Source: Halorubrum trapanicum
GTDB taxonomy: Archaea; Halobacteriota; Halobacteria; Halobacteriales; Haloferacaceae
DNA length: 64,000 nucleotides
Assembly (NCBI RefSeq): GCF_002355655.1
Contig: NZ_AP017569.1
Location: forward strand, 1,984,001 to 2,048,000
Direction of reading: 5' to 3'
Part shown: piece by piece, positions 26,701 through 35,364 of the stretch
Numbering within the stretch: the stretch's first letter is position 1
How the letters are laid out: every line of letters starts with the position of its first letter
Position numbers and translations under genes: made by a program
The notes under the pieces: model-generated
Databases searched by the model: none
Told to the model about the DNA's origin: nothing
What the model saw: the letters and a program-made list of their open reading frames with translations, nothing else

Positions 26701-27000
26701 TCAGTCGTCGTCGACGATCACTTCGACGGGGCCGTCGCCGTCGTCGGCCTCCTCGTCGTGACCGTCGGACGAGGCGGCGGTACCGCCCGACTGCTGCTGG
26801 TAGTAGAGCCCGCCGGCCACCGCGAGGACGAGCCACGACCGCCAGTTGGCGAGGTTCAGCGTGTAGCCGATGCCGAACGGCTTCTCGACGAGCATCCCCT
26901 TGTCCGGCTGCCAGTACGACGAAAGCATGCGTCCGAGGCTCGGACGCTCGAAGTTGTACGGGATCCCGAGAATCTCTCCCGACGACGGTTTGTCTGCCAT
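26701..27000 (-). CDS. DUF5808-domain protein
   Basis: A 99-residue protein. The N-terminal half carries the DUF5808 pattern: SSGEILGIPYNFERPSLGRM, then SYWQPDKGMLVEKPFGIGYT. A single short hydrophobic helix (WRSWLVLAVAGGLYYQQQ, about 53-70) follows, and an Asp/Glu-rich tail ends it. It is probably a small membrane-anchored protein of unknown role. A TATA-like tttatggtgc (minus orientation, near 27025) lies about 28 bases upstream of ATG 27000. Confidence 0.85.
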   Translation of the reverse strand: MADKPSSGEILGIPYNFERPSLGRMLSSYWQPDKGMLVEKPFGIGYTLNLANWRSWLVLAVAGGLYYQQQSGGTAASSDGHDEEADDGDGPVEVIVDDD

Positions 27001-27106
27001 ACCTGTTCCTCTATCCGCCGGCACCATAAATCGTGGCGCCATCGGACGCCGATCGCGGCGGGGAGCGCGCCCGTGTCGACGCCGCGGCCGGCGGCTCCAT
27101 CCCCCG

Positions 27107-28831
27107 TCAGCGATACCGGCCGCGGTCCGCAACGTCGCGCAGCCGTTCGAGGACCTCGCCGTCACCGACGGCCTCGTACCCCGCCTCGAACGCCGCGATC
27201 AGCGGGTCGGGATCCGTCGCGGTCGCCCGGACCGACCCCTCGAACACGTGGAGATCCATCGCGTGGTCCTCGACGTGGCCGGTGTGGTAGCCGAGTCCGA
27301 AGTCGATGAGGTACGTCTCCGGCGGGTCGGCCTCACCGTTCCCGCCTCGGCTCCCGGCTCGTTCGGGCGACACCCGCACGTTCCGCGTCGTCGGGTCGCC
27401 GTGGACGATCCCCGCGCCGTGAAGCCGCGCGAGGTGACGGCCGACCGCCTCGGTCCAACGCTCGTCGAGTGCGGCCGCGAGGTCGCGCTCGCCGACGTGC
27501 TGGAGCGTCAGCGTCGCGGTCGCGAGGTCGACGTCCGACACGAGCGGCGTCGGCACGCCCGCGCGCCGCGCCTCGCTCGTCAGCCGCGCCTCCGCGACGG
27601 TCCGGTCGCGCCGGAGCGTCCGGTCGAGCTCGGGGTGTCGGTAGGACTTCTCGACCCGCCGCTTGACCGCGCGGCGGTCGCCGTCGCTCCCGGTTACCGT
27701 CACGGTCGCCTCCGCGCCCCGCCGATCCGCGTCGGAGTCGCGCGCGGGCGCTCCGTCCGCCGACATCCCGCTCCCGGGCGCCCGCGCGACGGACTCGCCG
27801 CCGCGCCACGTCACCGGGACCTGGTCCGGGCGGAAGTTCGGGTCGACCGCGGACTCCGCGATCGGGACCGTGTCCCCCGCGGCGGCCATCTTCGCGCCAA
27901 GCACGGCGATCATCCCGGCGTTGTCGCGGAGGAAGCGCGGCTCCGGGGCGAAGAAGTCGGCCCCGCGGGCCTCGCACATCGCGGCCAGCATCTCACGCAG
28001 CCGGTCGTTCTGCGCGACGCCGCCGCCCAGCACGAGCTCGTCGGCCCCGGTCAGCGAGAGCGCGCGCTCCGACACCTCGGCGAGCATCGCGAAGACGTGC
28101 TCCTGGAGCGAGAAGCAGATCTCCTCGACGGGGACGCCGTCGTCCGCGGCGTCGTTGGCGGCCGAGCTGATCCCGGAAAACGAGAAGTCCATCCCCTTGA
28201 CGACGTACGGGAGGTCGAGGAGGCCGGCGTCGGCGGTCTCCCCGTCACTTTCACCTCCGCCCGCAGCCGCCGCGAACTCCGCGGCCGCCGTCTCCACCTT
28301 CGGACCGCCGGGGTGGCTCCAGCCGACGTGGCGGGTGAACTTGTCTATCGCGTTGCCCACGCCGGCGTCCATCGTCTCGCCGAGGACGCGGTAGCGCCCG
28401 TCGTGGTAGCCGAGCAGGTGCGCGTTCGCGCCCGAGGCGTTCAGACAGACCGGGTTGTCGAAGCCGGACCGATGGCGACCGATCTCTAAGTGCGCAACCA
28501 TGTGGTTGACGCCGACGAGGGGAACGTCGAGCGTCCCGGCCAGCGACCGCGCCGCGGTCCCGACGATCCGGAGGCAGGGGCCGAGTCCGGGGCCGCGGGA
28601 GAAGGCGACCGCGTCGACCGCGTCCGGGCCGTGTTCCGCCTCGGCCGCGGTCAACACCCGGTCGACGACTGCGGGGATCGCCTCCGACATGTGTTCGGCG
28701 GCCTCGCGCGGGTGAATGCCGCCGCTGTCCGGCTCGTAGGGGTCGGATTCGATGAGAACGGAGTCGGTCTCGGCGTCGTACAGCGCGGCGCTGGCGCACC
28801 ACGCGGTACCCTCGATGCCGAGAACGCGCAT
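27107..28831 (-). CDS. kae1: Kae1-Bud32 fusion, tRNA threonylcarbamoyladenosine synthesis
   Basis: A 574-residue bifunctional KEOPS subunit that makes the t6A base at tRNA position 37. The Kae1 half (about 1-335) starts MRVLGIEGTAWCASAALYD, has the metal-binding GVNHMVAHLEIGRH (HxxxH) and the nucleotide loop LVLGGGVAQNDRLREML. A linker of about 40 residues leads to Bud32 (about 375-574), a small RIO-like kinase with VHGDPTTRNVRVSPE and YLIDFGLGYHTGHVEDHAMD. The fusion is standard in many Euryarchaeota. It starts nine bases after rps24e and is likely cotranscribed with it. Confidence 0.96.
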   Translation of the reverse strand: MRVLGIEGTAWCASAALYDAETDSVLIESDPYEPDSGGIHPREAAEHMSEAIPAVVDRVLTAAEAEHGPDAVDAVAFSRGPGLGPCLRIVGTAARSLAGTLDVPLVGVNHMVAHLEIGRHRSGFDNPVCLNASGANAHLLGYHDGRYRVLGETMDAGVGNAIDKFTRHVGWSHPGGPKVETAAAEFAAAAGGGESDGETADAGLLDLPYVVKGMDFSFSGISSAANDAADDGVPVEEICFSLQEHVFAMLAEVSERALSLTGADELVLGGGVAQNDRLREMLAAMCEARGADFFAPEPRFLRDNAGMIAVLGAKMAAAGDTVPIAESAVDPNFRPDQVPVTWRGGESVARAPGSGMSADGAPARDSDADRRGAEATVTVTGSDGDRRAVKRRVEKSYRHPELDRTLRRDRTVAEARLTSEARRAGVPTPLVSDVDLATATLTLQHVGERDLAAALDERWTEAVGRHLARLHGAGIVHGDPTTRNVRVSPERAGSRGGNGEADPPETYLIDFGLGYHTGHVEDHAMDLHVFEGSVRATATDPDPLIAAFEAGYEAVGDGEVLERLRDVADRGRYR

Positions 28832-28840
28832 CCGGCGGCG

Positions 28841-29146
28841 TTAGGCTTCCTCGGCGTCCGCCTCGTCGCCGCCGATCTTGTTGCGTTCGAGCATGTGGTC
28901 CTGTTCGACCTCTAAGGCGTCGGCCGCGGAGTCGTACACCTTCGCGTAGCCGATCGTCTTGCGCATGCCGAACTTCGTGTCGAGCTCGTGGACGACGACC
29001 TCCTCGGAGTCCTTGTCGAGCTTGGCCGCCAGCGAGTCGCGGACCGACAGCCGCGAGGGGGTGGCCTCCTCGTGCGTCGTCTCGAAACGGATGTCCGTGC
29101 GGTGCAGCATCGGGTTCTCCTCCTCGGAGATGATATCGACGTCCAT
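28841..29146 (-). CDS. rps24e: 30S ribosomal protein eS24
   Basis: A 101-residue ribosomal protein of the S24e family: MDVDIISEEENPMLHRTDIR, then TPSRLSVRDSLAAKLDKD and TKFGMRKTIGYAKVYDS, with the usual acidic haloarchaeal tail. It belongs to the small subunit. It precedes the kae1-bud32 gene with a nine-base gap, an order seen in other Halobacteria. A TATA-like cttttacagc (minus orientation, near 29178-29187) is about 35 bases before the ATG. Confidence 0.95.
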   Translation of the reverse strand: MDVDIISEEENPMLHRTDIRFETTHEEATPSRLSVRDSLAAKLDKDSEEVVVHELDTKFGMRKTIGYAKVYDSAADALEVEQDHMLERNKIGGDEADAEEA

Positions 29147-29295
29147 GGTTCAGTTGGGCGTATATCCCCTCGAAAGCTGTAAAAGGATTTCGAAGCGGGG
29201 GTGACGCCGCCGAACCGCTCGCCGACCGTCGACCAAACGCCCCGTTCGGCGTCAGGGTTTCACTCCTCCGGACCGTGGGTTCCGTTACCACGCGG

Positions 29296-29874
29296 ATGTC
29301 CGACGACGCCGGATTCGAGCCGACCGACCGCTCGGAGTACGAGCTCGTCCGGGCGGCGAACGTTATCGTCCCGATGCCGCCCCTGCGGAAGGCCCGGATC
29401 TGCGGCGGCGTCGCGCTCCTCGGGTCGCTCGCGGCGCCGGTCGTCGCGACCCTGCCCGTGGGCGTCCGCGACGCAGCGTTCTCGGGGCCGCCGCTCGCAA
29501 CCCCGCTCGCCGTCGCGGCCGTCGCGCTCGCCGGCACCGTCGCGGCCGGCCTCGCCGGCCTCGGGCTCGTCGCGCTCCACCGGCGCCTCGCGCGCGGCCC
29601 CGAACCGACGGACGACGCGGTCTGGTCGTTCCTCGCGATCGAGGACGCGCTCACGGGGATCGGGTTCGTCACCGGCGGCCTCGGCGTCGCCCTCGGCCTC
29701 TCGCTGCTGGCGAGCGGGCACTGGGGGGTCGACGCGCTCGACGCCCTCCGGCGAAACGGGATCGAACCGTACGCCTCGGTCTCGACCCTCCCGGTCACGC
29801 CGCGACTGACGAGCGCGGTCGCGCTGGCGGTCGGTCTCGCAGTCCTCGCGGCCACCGTCGTCGACGGCGCGTGA
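29296..29874 (+). CDS. membrane protein of unknown function
   Basis: A 192-residue protein beginning MSDDAGFEPTDRSEYELVRA. Four hydrophobic helices fall at about 42-62, 68-95, 118-145 and 168-190, with a positively charged loop (LHRRLARGPEP) between the second and third. No family motif is recognised. A GTG 21 bases upstream would extend it by seven residues; ATG 29296 gives a typical acidic haloarchaeal N-terminus. It is convergent with the dephospho-CoA kinase gene, 18 bases away. Confidence 0.6.
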   Translation: MSDDAGFEPTDRSEYELVRAANVIVPMPPLRKARICGGVALLGSLAAPVVATLPVGVRDAAFSGPPLATPLAVAAVALAGTVAAGLAGLGLVALHRRLARGPEPTDDAVWSFLAIEDALTGIGFVTGGLGVALGLSLLASGHWGVDALDALRRNGIEPYASVSTLPVTPRLTSAVALAVGLAVLAATVVDGA

Positions 29875-29892
29875 CGCCGACCGCCCGGTCGC

Positions 29893-30528
29893 CTACTCCG
29901 CGTCCGCCCCGTCGAGCCCGTCCGGGTCGACGTCGAGAAGCTCGTACGCGGCCGCGGTGTCGCCCGCCAACCCCTCGAACAGCTCGCGGGCCTTCCGTCG
30001 GGTCTCGGGCGTGACCGCGACGCGGACCATCCCCTCGCCGGGCTGGCCGTAGACGACGGTCGAGCCGAGCGGCGCCGCCAGCATCGCGGGCAGCGCCGCC
30101 AGGTCCTCCTCGCCGGTCACCTCTATCGTCACCGGCTCGTCGGCCGCGAGCGCCTCGGCGAGCGCGTCGAGCAGCGCCGCCGACAGCGCCGCGGCGGGGT
30201 TCTCAACGGGAATTCGCCGCTCTCCCGTGGCAGACAGCGCGGTCGCGATCTCCTCGCGGACCGCCTCGCGCTCCGTCTTCCCGTCGACCAGCGCGGCGTC
30301 CGGGACGCGGCCGGCCTCCCGGAGGTGGTAGGTGACCACGTCGCCGACCGCGATCAGCCGCGGAGGGGCCTCGTCGGGGGAGCCGTGTCGCTCGCGGGTC
30401 TCGTCGACCGCCTCCAGAAGCGCGGCGGCGTCGGTCGTCACCGGTCCCAGCGGCTCCTTGAACGCGTCGCGCAGCGATTCAGGTAGCGTGAGAAGCGGGT
30501 CGGACGGGTCGTCGGATGAGTCGCTCAT
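29893..30528 (-). CDS. GTP-dependent dephospho-CoA kinase (DUF359 family)
   Basis: A 211-residue protein of the DUF359 family, shown in Thermococcus to phosphorylate dephospho-CoA with GTP as the last step of archaeal CoA synthesis. Visible: LPESLRDAFKEPLGPVTTD at the N-terminus, the core PPRLIAVGDVVTYHLREAGR, VDGKTEREAV, VTIEVTGEEDLAALPAMLAA and VVYGQPGEGMVRVAVTPETR. It ends the minus-strand run aIF2-gamma, PIN, rpoE1, spt4, with 28 bases after spt4. The link to information-processing genes is common in archaea. Confidence 0.92.
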   Translation of the reverse strand: MSDSSDDPSDPLLTLPESLRDAFKEPLGPVTTDAAALLEAVDETRERHGSPDEAPPRLIAVGDVVTYHLREAGRVPDAALVDGKTEREAVREEIATALSATGERRIPVENPAAALSAALLDALAEALAADEPVTIEVTGEEDLAALPAMLAAPLGSTVVYGQPGEGMVRVAVTPETRRKARELFEGLAGDTAAAYELLDVDPDGLDGADAE

Positions 30529-30556
30529 CGGTTTCGTTCGGCCTCAGTGCGGCCGG

Positions 30557-30754
30557 TCAGCGGACCTTGAGCGCGTACGCGCCCGCGTCTGAGACGTTCA
30601 TCTCCTCGGCGATCTGGCTGTCCGCGGGGTCGGTGATGATGACGTAGCCCGCCCAGTCCTCCGTCAGCGACGACGACCCGCAGAGCGCGCAGGTCTGGGC
30701 GTCCGGGTCGTTGACGTGGTGGCACTCCCGACACGCCAGGCGGTCCTCGGCCAT
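30557..30754 (-). CDS. spt4: transcription elongation factor Spt4 (RNA polymerase subunit E'')
   Basis: A 65-residue zinc protein that dimerises with Spt5 to keep RNA polymerase processive. A four-cysteine zinc finger (CRECHHVNDPDAQTCALCG) precedes EDWAGYVIITDPADSQIAEE, the Spt5-contact strand region. Its ATG shares one base with the stop of rpoE1 (TGATG), so translation is coupled. Length is normal for archaeal Spt4. Confidence 0.96.
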   Translation of the reverse strand: MAEDRLACRECHHVNDPDAQTCALCGSSSLTEDWAGYVIITDPADSQIAEEMNVSDAGAYALKVR

Positions 30755-31329
30755 CAGTCGGCCTCCTCACCGGTCTGCTCGCGGTGTTTCCGCTGGCCCT
30801 CCAGCCACTCGTGTTTGCCGAGGCCGGGCTGTTTCGCCGTGAGCCCGATCTTCGAGTCGCGGGGGTTGCGCTCGTCGATGCTCTTCGTCACGACGCGGAC
30901 GCGCACGGCGTCGTCGACGCCGAGCGTCTTGTCGGAGTCCGACGAGGCGAGCTGCTGGTTCGCGCCGTCGAACGTGAGGTACTCGTCGGTTATCTGCGAG
31001 ACGTGGAGCAGCCCGTCCACCGGGCCGATCCCGACGAATGCGCCGAACTCCACCGTCTCGACGACGGTGCCGTCGGCGACCTCCTGCATGTCGGGGTCGT
31101 AGGTGAGCGCGTCGAACTCCGCCTCGTAGTAGACGCCGGGGCGGTTGTGCAACACCGCCCCCTCGCCGATGTCGTGAACCTCGATGACGCTCACGACGCT
31201 GCCGACTTCCTCGTCCATCCGTCCTTCCAGCTTGTCCTGGAGCAGGGCCTTCACCCGCTCGTCGGTGACGTCCGCCAGGTGCTTCGGCGGGACCTCGACC
31301 GTGTCCTTGAGTCGAACTCGTTTGTACAT
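30754..31329 (-). CDS. rpoE1: DNA-directed RNA polymerase subunit E' (Rpo7)
   Basis: A 191-residue homologue of eukaryotic Rpb7, part of the polymerase stalk. The N-terminal RNP-like domain (about 1-80; MYKRVRLKDTVEVPPKHLAD) is followed by an S1 RNA-binding domain (about 82-165; GTVVETVEFGAFVGIGPVDG and LLHVSQITDEY) and an acidic tail. The stalk binds emerging RNA and aids initiation. It lies between the PIN gene and spt4 in a conserved archaeal order. Confidence 0.96.
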   Translation of the reverse strand: MYKRVRLKDTVEVPPKHLADVTDERVKALLQDKLEGRMDEEVGSVVSVIEVHDIGEGAVLHNRPGVYYEAEFDALTYDPDMQEVADGTVVETVEFGAFVGIGPVDGLLHVSQITDEYLTFDGANQQLASSDSDKTLGVDDAVRVRVVTKSIDERNPRDSKIGLTAKQPGLGKHEWLEGQRKHREQTGEEAD

Positions 31330-31350
31330 GTTGTTGGTTGTCCGCGGCCG

Positions 31351-31821
31351 CTAGGGTTCCGTTATCGCCAGTGTGTTCCGACCCCTTAAACCGATTACTG
31401 GTGCGTCCGCGGCCAGCACCCGGTCCGCGAGGGGCCCGTCGTTGGTGACGACGGCGTCGACCCGGCCGGCCGCGGCCAGGGCGACGAGCGCGTCGTCGGC
31501 GTACGATTCGTCCGTCTCTACCGCCTCCGCCCGCTCCGCGAGGTCCGCCCCGACGCTCGCGGCGGTCGCCTCGGCGCCGTTGCCGCCCTGGAGCCCGTCG
31601 AGCTCCGCGAGCACCGCCGTCGGCACCACGGCGTCGTAGCCGCCGAGGAGCCGGTCTAACTCCTCGAACAGCCGCAGGTCGGCCTCGACCGGCGCCATCA
31701 GCGCGCTCGCGTCGAGCGCGACGACCGGAATTCCCTCGGAGCCGTCTCCCGCGAGGCCCTCGGCGCGGGCGTCGCCCGCGGGGCTCGACTCCGGACGGTC
31801 CGCGCGGGCGTCGTCGGTCAC
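31351..31821 (-). CDS. PIN-domain nuclease-like protein
   Basis: A 156-residue protein with a GTG start (31821) one base beyond the aIF2-gamma stop. After a 30-residue acidic leader the PIN fold runs from IPVVALDASALMAPVEADL (first catalytic Asp) through VPTAVLAELDGLQGGNG (Glu/Asp) and SYADDALVALAAAGRVDAVV to VVTNDGPLADRVL. The acidic residues needed for metal-dependent RNA cleavage are present. It has the Fcf1/Nob1-like VapC9 flavour and sits in an operon with aIF2-gamma and polymerase genes, so rRNA processing is more likely than a toxin role. Confidence 0.9.
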   Translation of the reverse strand: MTDDARADRPESSPAGDARAEGLAGDGSEGIPVVALDASALMAPVEADLRLFEELDRLLGGYDAVVPTAVLAELDGLQGGNGAEATAASVGADLAERAEAVETDESYADDALVALAAAGRVDAVVTNDGPLADRVLAADAPVIGLRGRNTLAITEP

Positions 31822-31822
31822 G

Positions 31823-33067
31823 TTACGTGAGCGTCCCGACGCCGATGAGCCGCCAGCGCGCGCCGACGCGCCGGTTGATCGCTATCTGGGCGCCCTCCTC
31901 GGCGCAGACCGGCCGCTTGAGGCTCACCTCGCACTCGCCGTCGCGCGCGCTCGTCACGGCGCCGACCGTCGTCGCCGTGCCGACCGTGAGCATCAGCGGC
32001 TCGCCGGTGCTGATCTCCTCGATGTCGCTCTCGCCGCTCTCGTCGTCCTCCTTGCCGACGACGCGGTCGAGCAGGTCGACCGTCATCTCGAACTCCTCGC
32101 GGGTCGGCGGGAGCGTCCCCGGCTCGCCCGCGACCTGTCCGGCGAGGGCGTCGCCTTTCGTCAGGCTCGGGTCGAGCCCCGTGCCGACGCCGAGGAGGCC
32201 GCCCGGGTGGGCGGTCTCGACGTCGCGGTTGCCTGCCTGAAGCGACCGGACGGTCGTCTCCAGCGGCCGCCACTCGGTCTGACCCTCCTCGTCGACCTCG
32301 CGGCCCGGTCGGATCTCCAGGCCGTCGCCGACCGACAGCTCGCCGCTGACGAGCGAGCCGCCGACGACGCCGCCCTTGAGGTCCTCGGCGCTCGCGCCCG
32401 GCCGGTTGATGTCGAACGAGCGGGCCGCGTACATCCGGGCGCTCTCGCCCGGGTCGCGGTCCGGCGTCGGGATCTCGGTCTCGATCGCGTCGATGAGCAG
32501 GTCGAGGTTGACCTCCTGTTGGGCCGAGACGGGGACGATCGGCGCGTCCTCCGCGACGGTGCCCTCGACGAACTCCTGGATCTGCTCGTAGTTGTCGACG
32601 GCGCGGTCGCGGTCGACCAGGTCGACCTTGTTCTGCGCGATGACGATGTTCTCGATCCCGATGAGGTCGAGCGCCATCAGGTGCTCCTCCGTCTGGGCCT
32701 GCGGGACGTCCTCCGTCGCGCTGACGACCAGGACCGCGCCGTCCATGATCGAGGCGCCCGAGAGCATCGTCGCCATCAGCGTCTCGTGGCCGGGCGCGTC
32801 GACGAACGACACGGTTCGGATCGGCTCGCTCGTCGAGCCGTCCTCGCACTCCTCGTCGACGGTGTAACACTCGGGCTCGTCGACGCCGGGACAGCGGCGG
32901 AACGTCGCGTCCGCGTACCCCAGCCGGATCGATATCCCGCGTTTCATCTCCTCGCTGTGCTGGTCGGTCCACGAGCCGGACAACGCCTGTACCAGCGTGG
33001 TCTTCCCGTGGTCGACGTGACCGACGAGACCGATGTTCACCTCCGGTTGTGTGTTGGCTTCAGTCAC
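31823..33067 (-). CDS. eif2g: translation initiation factor aIF2, gamma subunit
   Basis: A 414-residue GTPase that delivers initiator Met-tRNA to the ribosome. The G1 motif is [17 protein letters not shown], switch 1 lies near [10 protein letters not shown], a zinc knuckle ([20 protein letters not shown]) follows, then G3 in [10 protein letters not shown] and G4 in IAQNKVDLV. Two beta-barrel domains complete the protein. It starts with GTG (33065-33067) preceded by a strong Shine-Dalgarno GGAGGT six bases upstream, unlike most genes here, which look leaderless. Structured repeat copy C lies just upstream and points toward it. Confidence 0.96.
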   Translation of the reverse strand: MTEANTQPEVNIGLVGHVDHGKTTLVQALSGSWTDQHSEEMKRGISIRLGYADATFRRCPGVDEPECYTVDEECEDGSTSEPIRTVSFVDAPGHETLMATMLSGASIMDGAVLVVSATEDVPQAQTEEHLMALDLIGIENIVIAQNKVDLVDRDRAVDNYEQIQEFVEGTVAEDAPIVPVSAQQEVNLDLLIDAIETEIPTPDRDPGESARMYAARSFDINRPGASAEDLKGGVVGGSLVSGELSVGDGLEIRPGREVDEEGQTEWRPLETTVRSLQAGNRDVETAHPGGLLGVGTGLDPSLTKGDALAGQVAGEPGTLPPTREEFEMTVDLLDRVVGKEDDESGESDIEEISTGEPLMLTVGTATTVGAVTSARDGECEVSLKRPVCAEEGAQIAINRRVGARWRLIGVGTLT

Positions 33068-33080
33068 TGTTGGACCTCCT
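33065..33080 (-). promoter_or_regulatory. Shine-Dalgarno and GTG start of aIF2-gamma
   Basis: In minus orientation AGGAGGTCCAACAGTG: the full anti-16S complement GGAGGT lies six bases before GTG. It is the clearest ribosome-binding site in the window and decides this non-ATG start. Confidence 0.8.
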
Positions 33081-33242
33081 AACGGAGTAGTCTTATGCGA
33101 ATTTCGCCCCGTGCGAGTGATAAAGTTGCTGTTATAGCGGCGTCAGCCCGGGCGACGGCTCCCGACCGACGGCCGACCGCGACGGCGACGTGGTATATAA
33201 ATAACCGACATCGAGCGCCGCGGACGCTTATAAACAGCGCCG

Positions 33243-33623
33243 CGGTGCGGCGGCGCGTGCCTGCGAGCGGCCGGAGCGAAGCGGAGGCCGCGAGACAGCA
33301 CGCGCGAGGGACGCGGTGAGCGAGGGCGACCGAAGGGAGTCCGAGCGAACCGCGAGGCTGGGGAGGCGTGAGGCTGGGCGGTGCTGTGCGGTGCGGGGCG
33401 GGACTCAAAGGGGCAGTCGCGAGGCGGGCGGAGGCGACGTAAGCACCGCAGCGAAGGAGCGTCAGCGACTGAGCGAGGAGCGCAACGAGCGTGCGCCCGC
33501 CTCGCGACTGGGGCTTTGGCGGTGTTCTCCGGAGTTGTGTTTGTGGTTGCGTATAACCGAGCGACTGGGACTTCGGCGGTGTCGTTCGCCTCACGGCCGG
33601 TGCGATTTATAAACAAACGCCGT
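33243..33623 (-). repeat. composite structured repeat, copy C (reverse orientation)
   Basis: Read on the minus strand it has two 57-bp units (33567-33623, containing tttataaa on the plus side at 33606, and 33510-33566), then P1: 33495-33509 with 33415-33429, 15 perfect pairs (agtcgcgaggcgggc and its complement). The linker gcccctttgagtcc is 33401-33414. P2 is short here (accgcg at 33349-33354 with cgcggt at 33312-33317). P3 is gcgcgtgc (33253-33260) with gcacgcgc (33298-33305). It occupies the divergent gap between aIF2-gamma and the DUF5810 gene and is oriented toward aIF2-gamma. Confidence 0.86.
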
Positions 33624-33679
33624 CGGGACCGACAACGTTCGACGCCGATTTACGCCTCACGGGTCAACGCGGATTCATA

Positions 33680-34207
33680 ATGGGATACGCGTGCCCGGTC
33701 TGTGACACCCCGCAGCGCGACGGCGAACACCTCGCGCACCACCTCGCGTTCACCGCGATGCTCCACGGCGGCGACCACGCCGACTGGCTCGACGAACGCG
33801 TCGACGACTGGAGCGAGCGGGAGCCCACGGCGCTCGCGGCCGAGGTGACCCCGCACGCCGACGACGCCGAGTACGAGGAGGTGTTTGAGGACACCGTCCC
33901 CCGCGGCCGCCCCGACGTGGGGATGGGGTCGGGCGGGGACACGGCCGGCCACGACCACGCCGACCACAATCACGACCACGCGCACGACCCGCCCGCGGAC
34001 GCCGGCGTCCCCGACCCGGAGGAGGTCGACGACCCCGAGGTCGCCGAGGCGCTGCGCGAGGCCCGCGAGATGACTCGGGAAGCGCGGGAACAGGAGAGCG
34101 AGGGAGACGCCGACGCCGACCGCGACACCGCCGACGACCCCGACGCCGACCGCGACACCGCCGACGACCCCGACGCCGACCGCGACACCGACGACCGCGA
34201 CTCGTAA
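33680..34207 (+). CDS. DUF5810-domain protein
   Basis: A 175-residue protein. The N-terminus MGYACPVCDTPQRDGEHLAH and the following HLAFTAMLHGGDHADWLDERV form a probable zinc-binding unit and match the haloarchaeal DUF5810 family. A histidine-rich run (AGHDHADHNHDHAHD, about 93-107) and an Asp-rich repetitive tail follow. The next gene is DUF5809; the two are usual neighbours and may work together, but no function is known to me. The DNA encoding the tail is a 30-bp tandem repeat. Confidence 0.88.
   Translation: MGYACPVCDTPQRDGEHLAHHLAFTAMLHGGDHADWLDERVDDWSEREPTALAAEVTPHADDAEYEEVFEDTVPRGRPDVGMGSGGDTAGHDHADHNHDHAHDPPADAGVPDPEEVDDPEVAEALREAREMTREAREQESEGDADADRDTADDPDADRDTADDPDADRDTDDRDS
34111..34190. 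repeat. 30-bp coding tandem repeat in the DUF5810 gene
   Basis: Two identical 30-bp units (34111-34140 and 34141-34170) and a partial third (34171-34190), each starting cgacgccgaccgcgacaccg, encode the ten-residue repeat DADRDTADDP. The identity at synonymous sites shows recent expansion, and the length probably varies between strains. Confidence 0.9.
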
Positions 34208-34243
34208 CGGAACGCCCTTTTCCACCCCCGCGCAAGCCCGGGT

Positions 34244-34681
34244 ATGGAGACCAGAGGCACGTTCGCCCCCGAGACCCGCGCCGACGCGCTAGAACGCTAT
34301 GAGGAGGTCGGCCCCGTCGCGCAGGTGGTTGTCCGCGAGGCGACGAAGGCGATGTCGTTCGACGCCGACGAGTACGACGAGCGCGTCACGCCCGAGGTGA
34401 TCCGGACCGCCCGCGACGCGACGTTCGCCGAACTGCTCGCCGTCCACGTCGGCGAGGGCGACGAGTTCGACGCGTGGCTCGCCGACAGCGAGTTCGACGA
34501 CGAGGACGTCGTGCGGATCGGCTCCGACAACGTCGACAACGTCGTCTGGCACCCGGTCCCCTTCGCGGGCACCGTGATCGCGGCGACGTACCAGGAGGAG
34601 CCGGACGCGGCGGCCAGCACCCTCAGGCGTAACGCCTTCGGGCGCGTCTACCGTGAGGAGTTCTACGAGTCCGGCCGATAG
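34244..34681 (+). CDS. DUF5809-domain protein
   Basis: A 145-residue acidic soluble protein, starting METRGTFAPETRADALERYE. Conserved-looking stretches are GPVAQVVVREATKAMSFDAD, FAELLAVHVGEGDEFDAWL and DNVVWHPVPFAGTVIAATYQ near the C-terminus. It matches the haloarchaeal DUF5809 family by pattern. It follows the DUF5810 gene by 36 bases and is probably cotranscribed. Function unknown. Confidence 0.85.
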   Translation: METRGTFAPETRADALERYEEVGPVAQVVVREATKAMSFDADEYDERVTPEVIRTARDATFAELLAVHVGEGDEFDAWLADSEFDDEDVVRIGSDNVDNVVWHPVPFAGTVIAATYQEEPDAAASTLRRNAFGRVYREEFYESGR

Positions 34682-34783
34682 CGCGCCGCGCGAATCGCGA
34701 AGCGACCGCTCACCGAAACGAACGAAACCGAAGAATCGGACCGCGAGCGTCGCCGACGGCGACGCGGCGAGAAGTTCGAACCC

Positions 34784-35050
34784 TTACAGGCGGCCGACGT
34801 TCTCGACGGTGACCGACTCGACGTCCTCGACCTGCGAGAACGCCTCCTCGACGGCCTCCGTGCCGCCCGCGCCGTCGGGGACGATGACGGTCGGCAGGAG
34901 CGCGACCAGCCCGAACGCGACGTCGTCGCGCTCGAAGCCGCGGATCTTCGCGCCCTCGGGGAGGACCTCCTCCAGACGGTCCTGGAGGTCGTCGAGGTCG
35001 ACCTCGGGGCTGTTCGGCATGACCTTGATCTTGGCGGCGACGTCGCCCAT
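34784..35050 (-). CDS. ef1b: translation elongation factor aEF-1 beta
   Basis: An 88-residue guanine-nucleotide exchange factor for elongation factor 1-alpha: [20 protein letters not shown], then [40 protein letters not shown] and [17 protein letters not shown]. Length and ferredoxin-like fold pattern are typical for archaea. It starts one base after the stop of the zinc-finger micro-protein, so the two form a bicistronic unit. Confidence 0.95.
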   Translation of the reverse strand: MGDVAAKIKVMPNSPEVDLDDLQDRLEEVLPEGAKIRGFERDDVAFGLVALLPTVIVPDGAGGTEAVEEAFSQVEDVESVTVENVGRL

Positions 35051-35051
35051 C

Positions 35052-35231
35052 TTACGGCCCCCGGAAGCCGCAGTCGTGGCACTCGTAGAGGTTGCTCTGC
35101 TTCCGGCACTTCGCGCACCGGTAGATGGTGGCGCCGCAGTCCGGACAGGAGAACCGCGCGGCGTTCATGCCGGACACCTGAATCCCACAGGAGACGCACT
35201 GCGGGGTGGCTTGAGAGTCGCTCTGGCTCAT
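35052..35231 (-). CDS. HVO_2753-like zinc-finger micro-protein
   Basis: A 59-residue protein starting [11 protein letters not shown]. Four zinc knuckles in order, CVSCG, CPDCG, CAKCR and CHDCG, make two compact zinc-binding pockets. This is the pattern of Haloferax HVO_2753, a small zinc protein needed for normal swarming and biofilm formation there. It sits directly before ef1b, as in other haloarchaea, suggesting a translation-linked or RNA-related role. A TATA-like ggttaaaagtc (minus orientation, near 35250-35260) gives a short leader. Confidence 0.88.
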   Translation of the reverse strand: MSQSDSQATPQCVSCGIQVSGMNAARFSCPDCGATIYRCAKCRKQSNLYECHDCGFRGP

Positions 35232-35364
35232 ACACGTACCTACCGGCGGCGACTTTTAACCGTTGTTCTTTCCGCCGGAACGCGCCGTGCGCCCCGGTAC
35301 CGTGCCGCTCGACCATCGATATCGAGGCGGCGAGGGCGGACCGCCGAGCCTCCCCGTCGACGGC

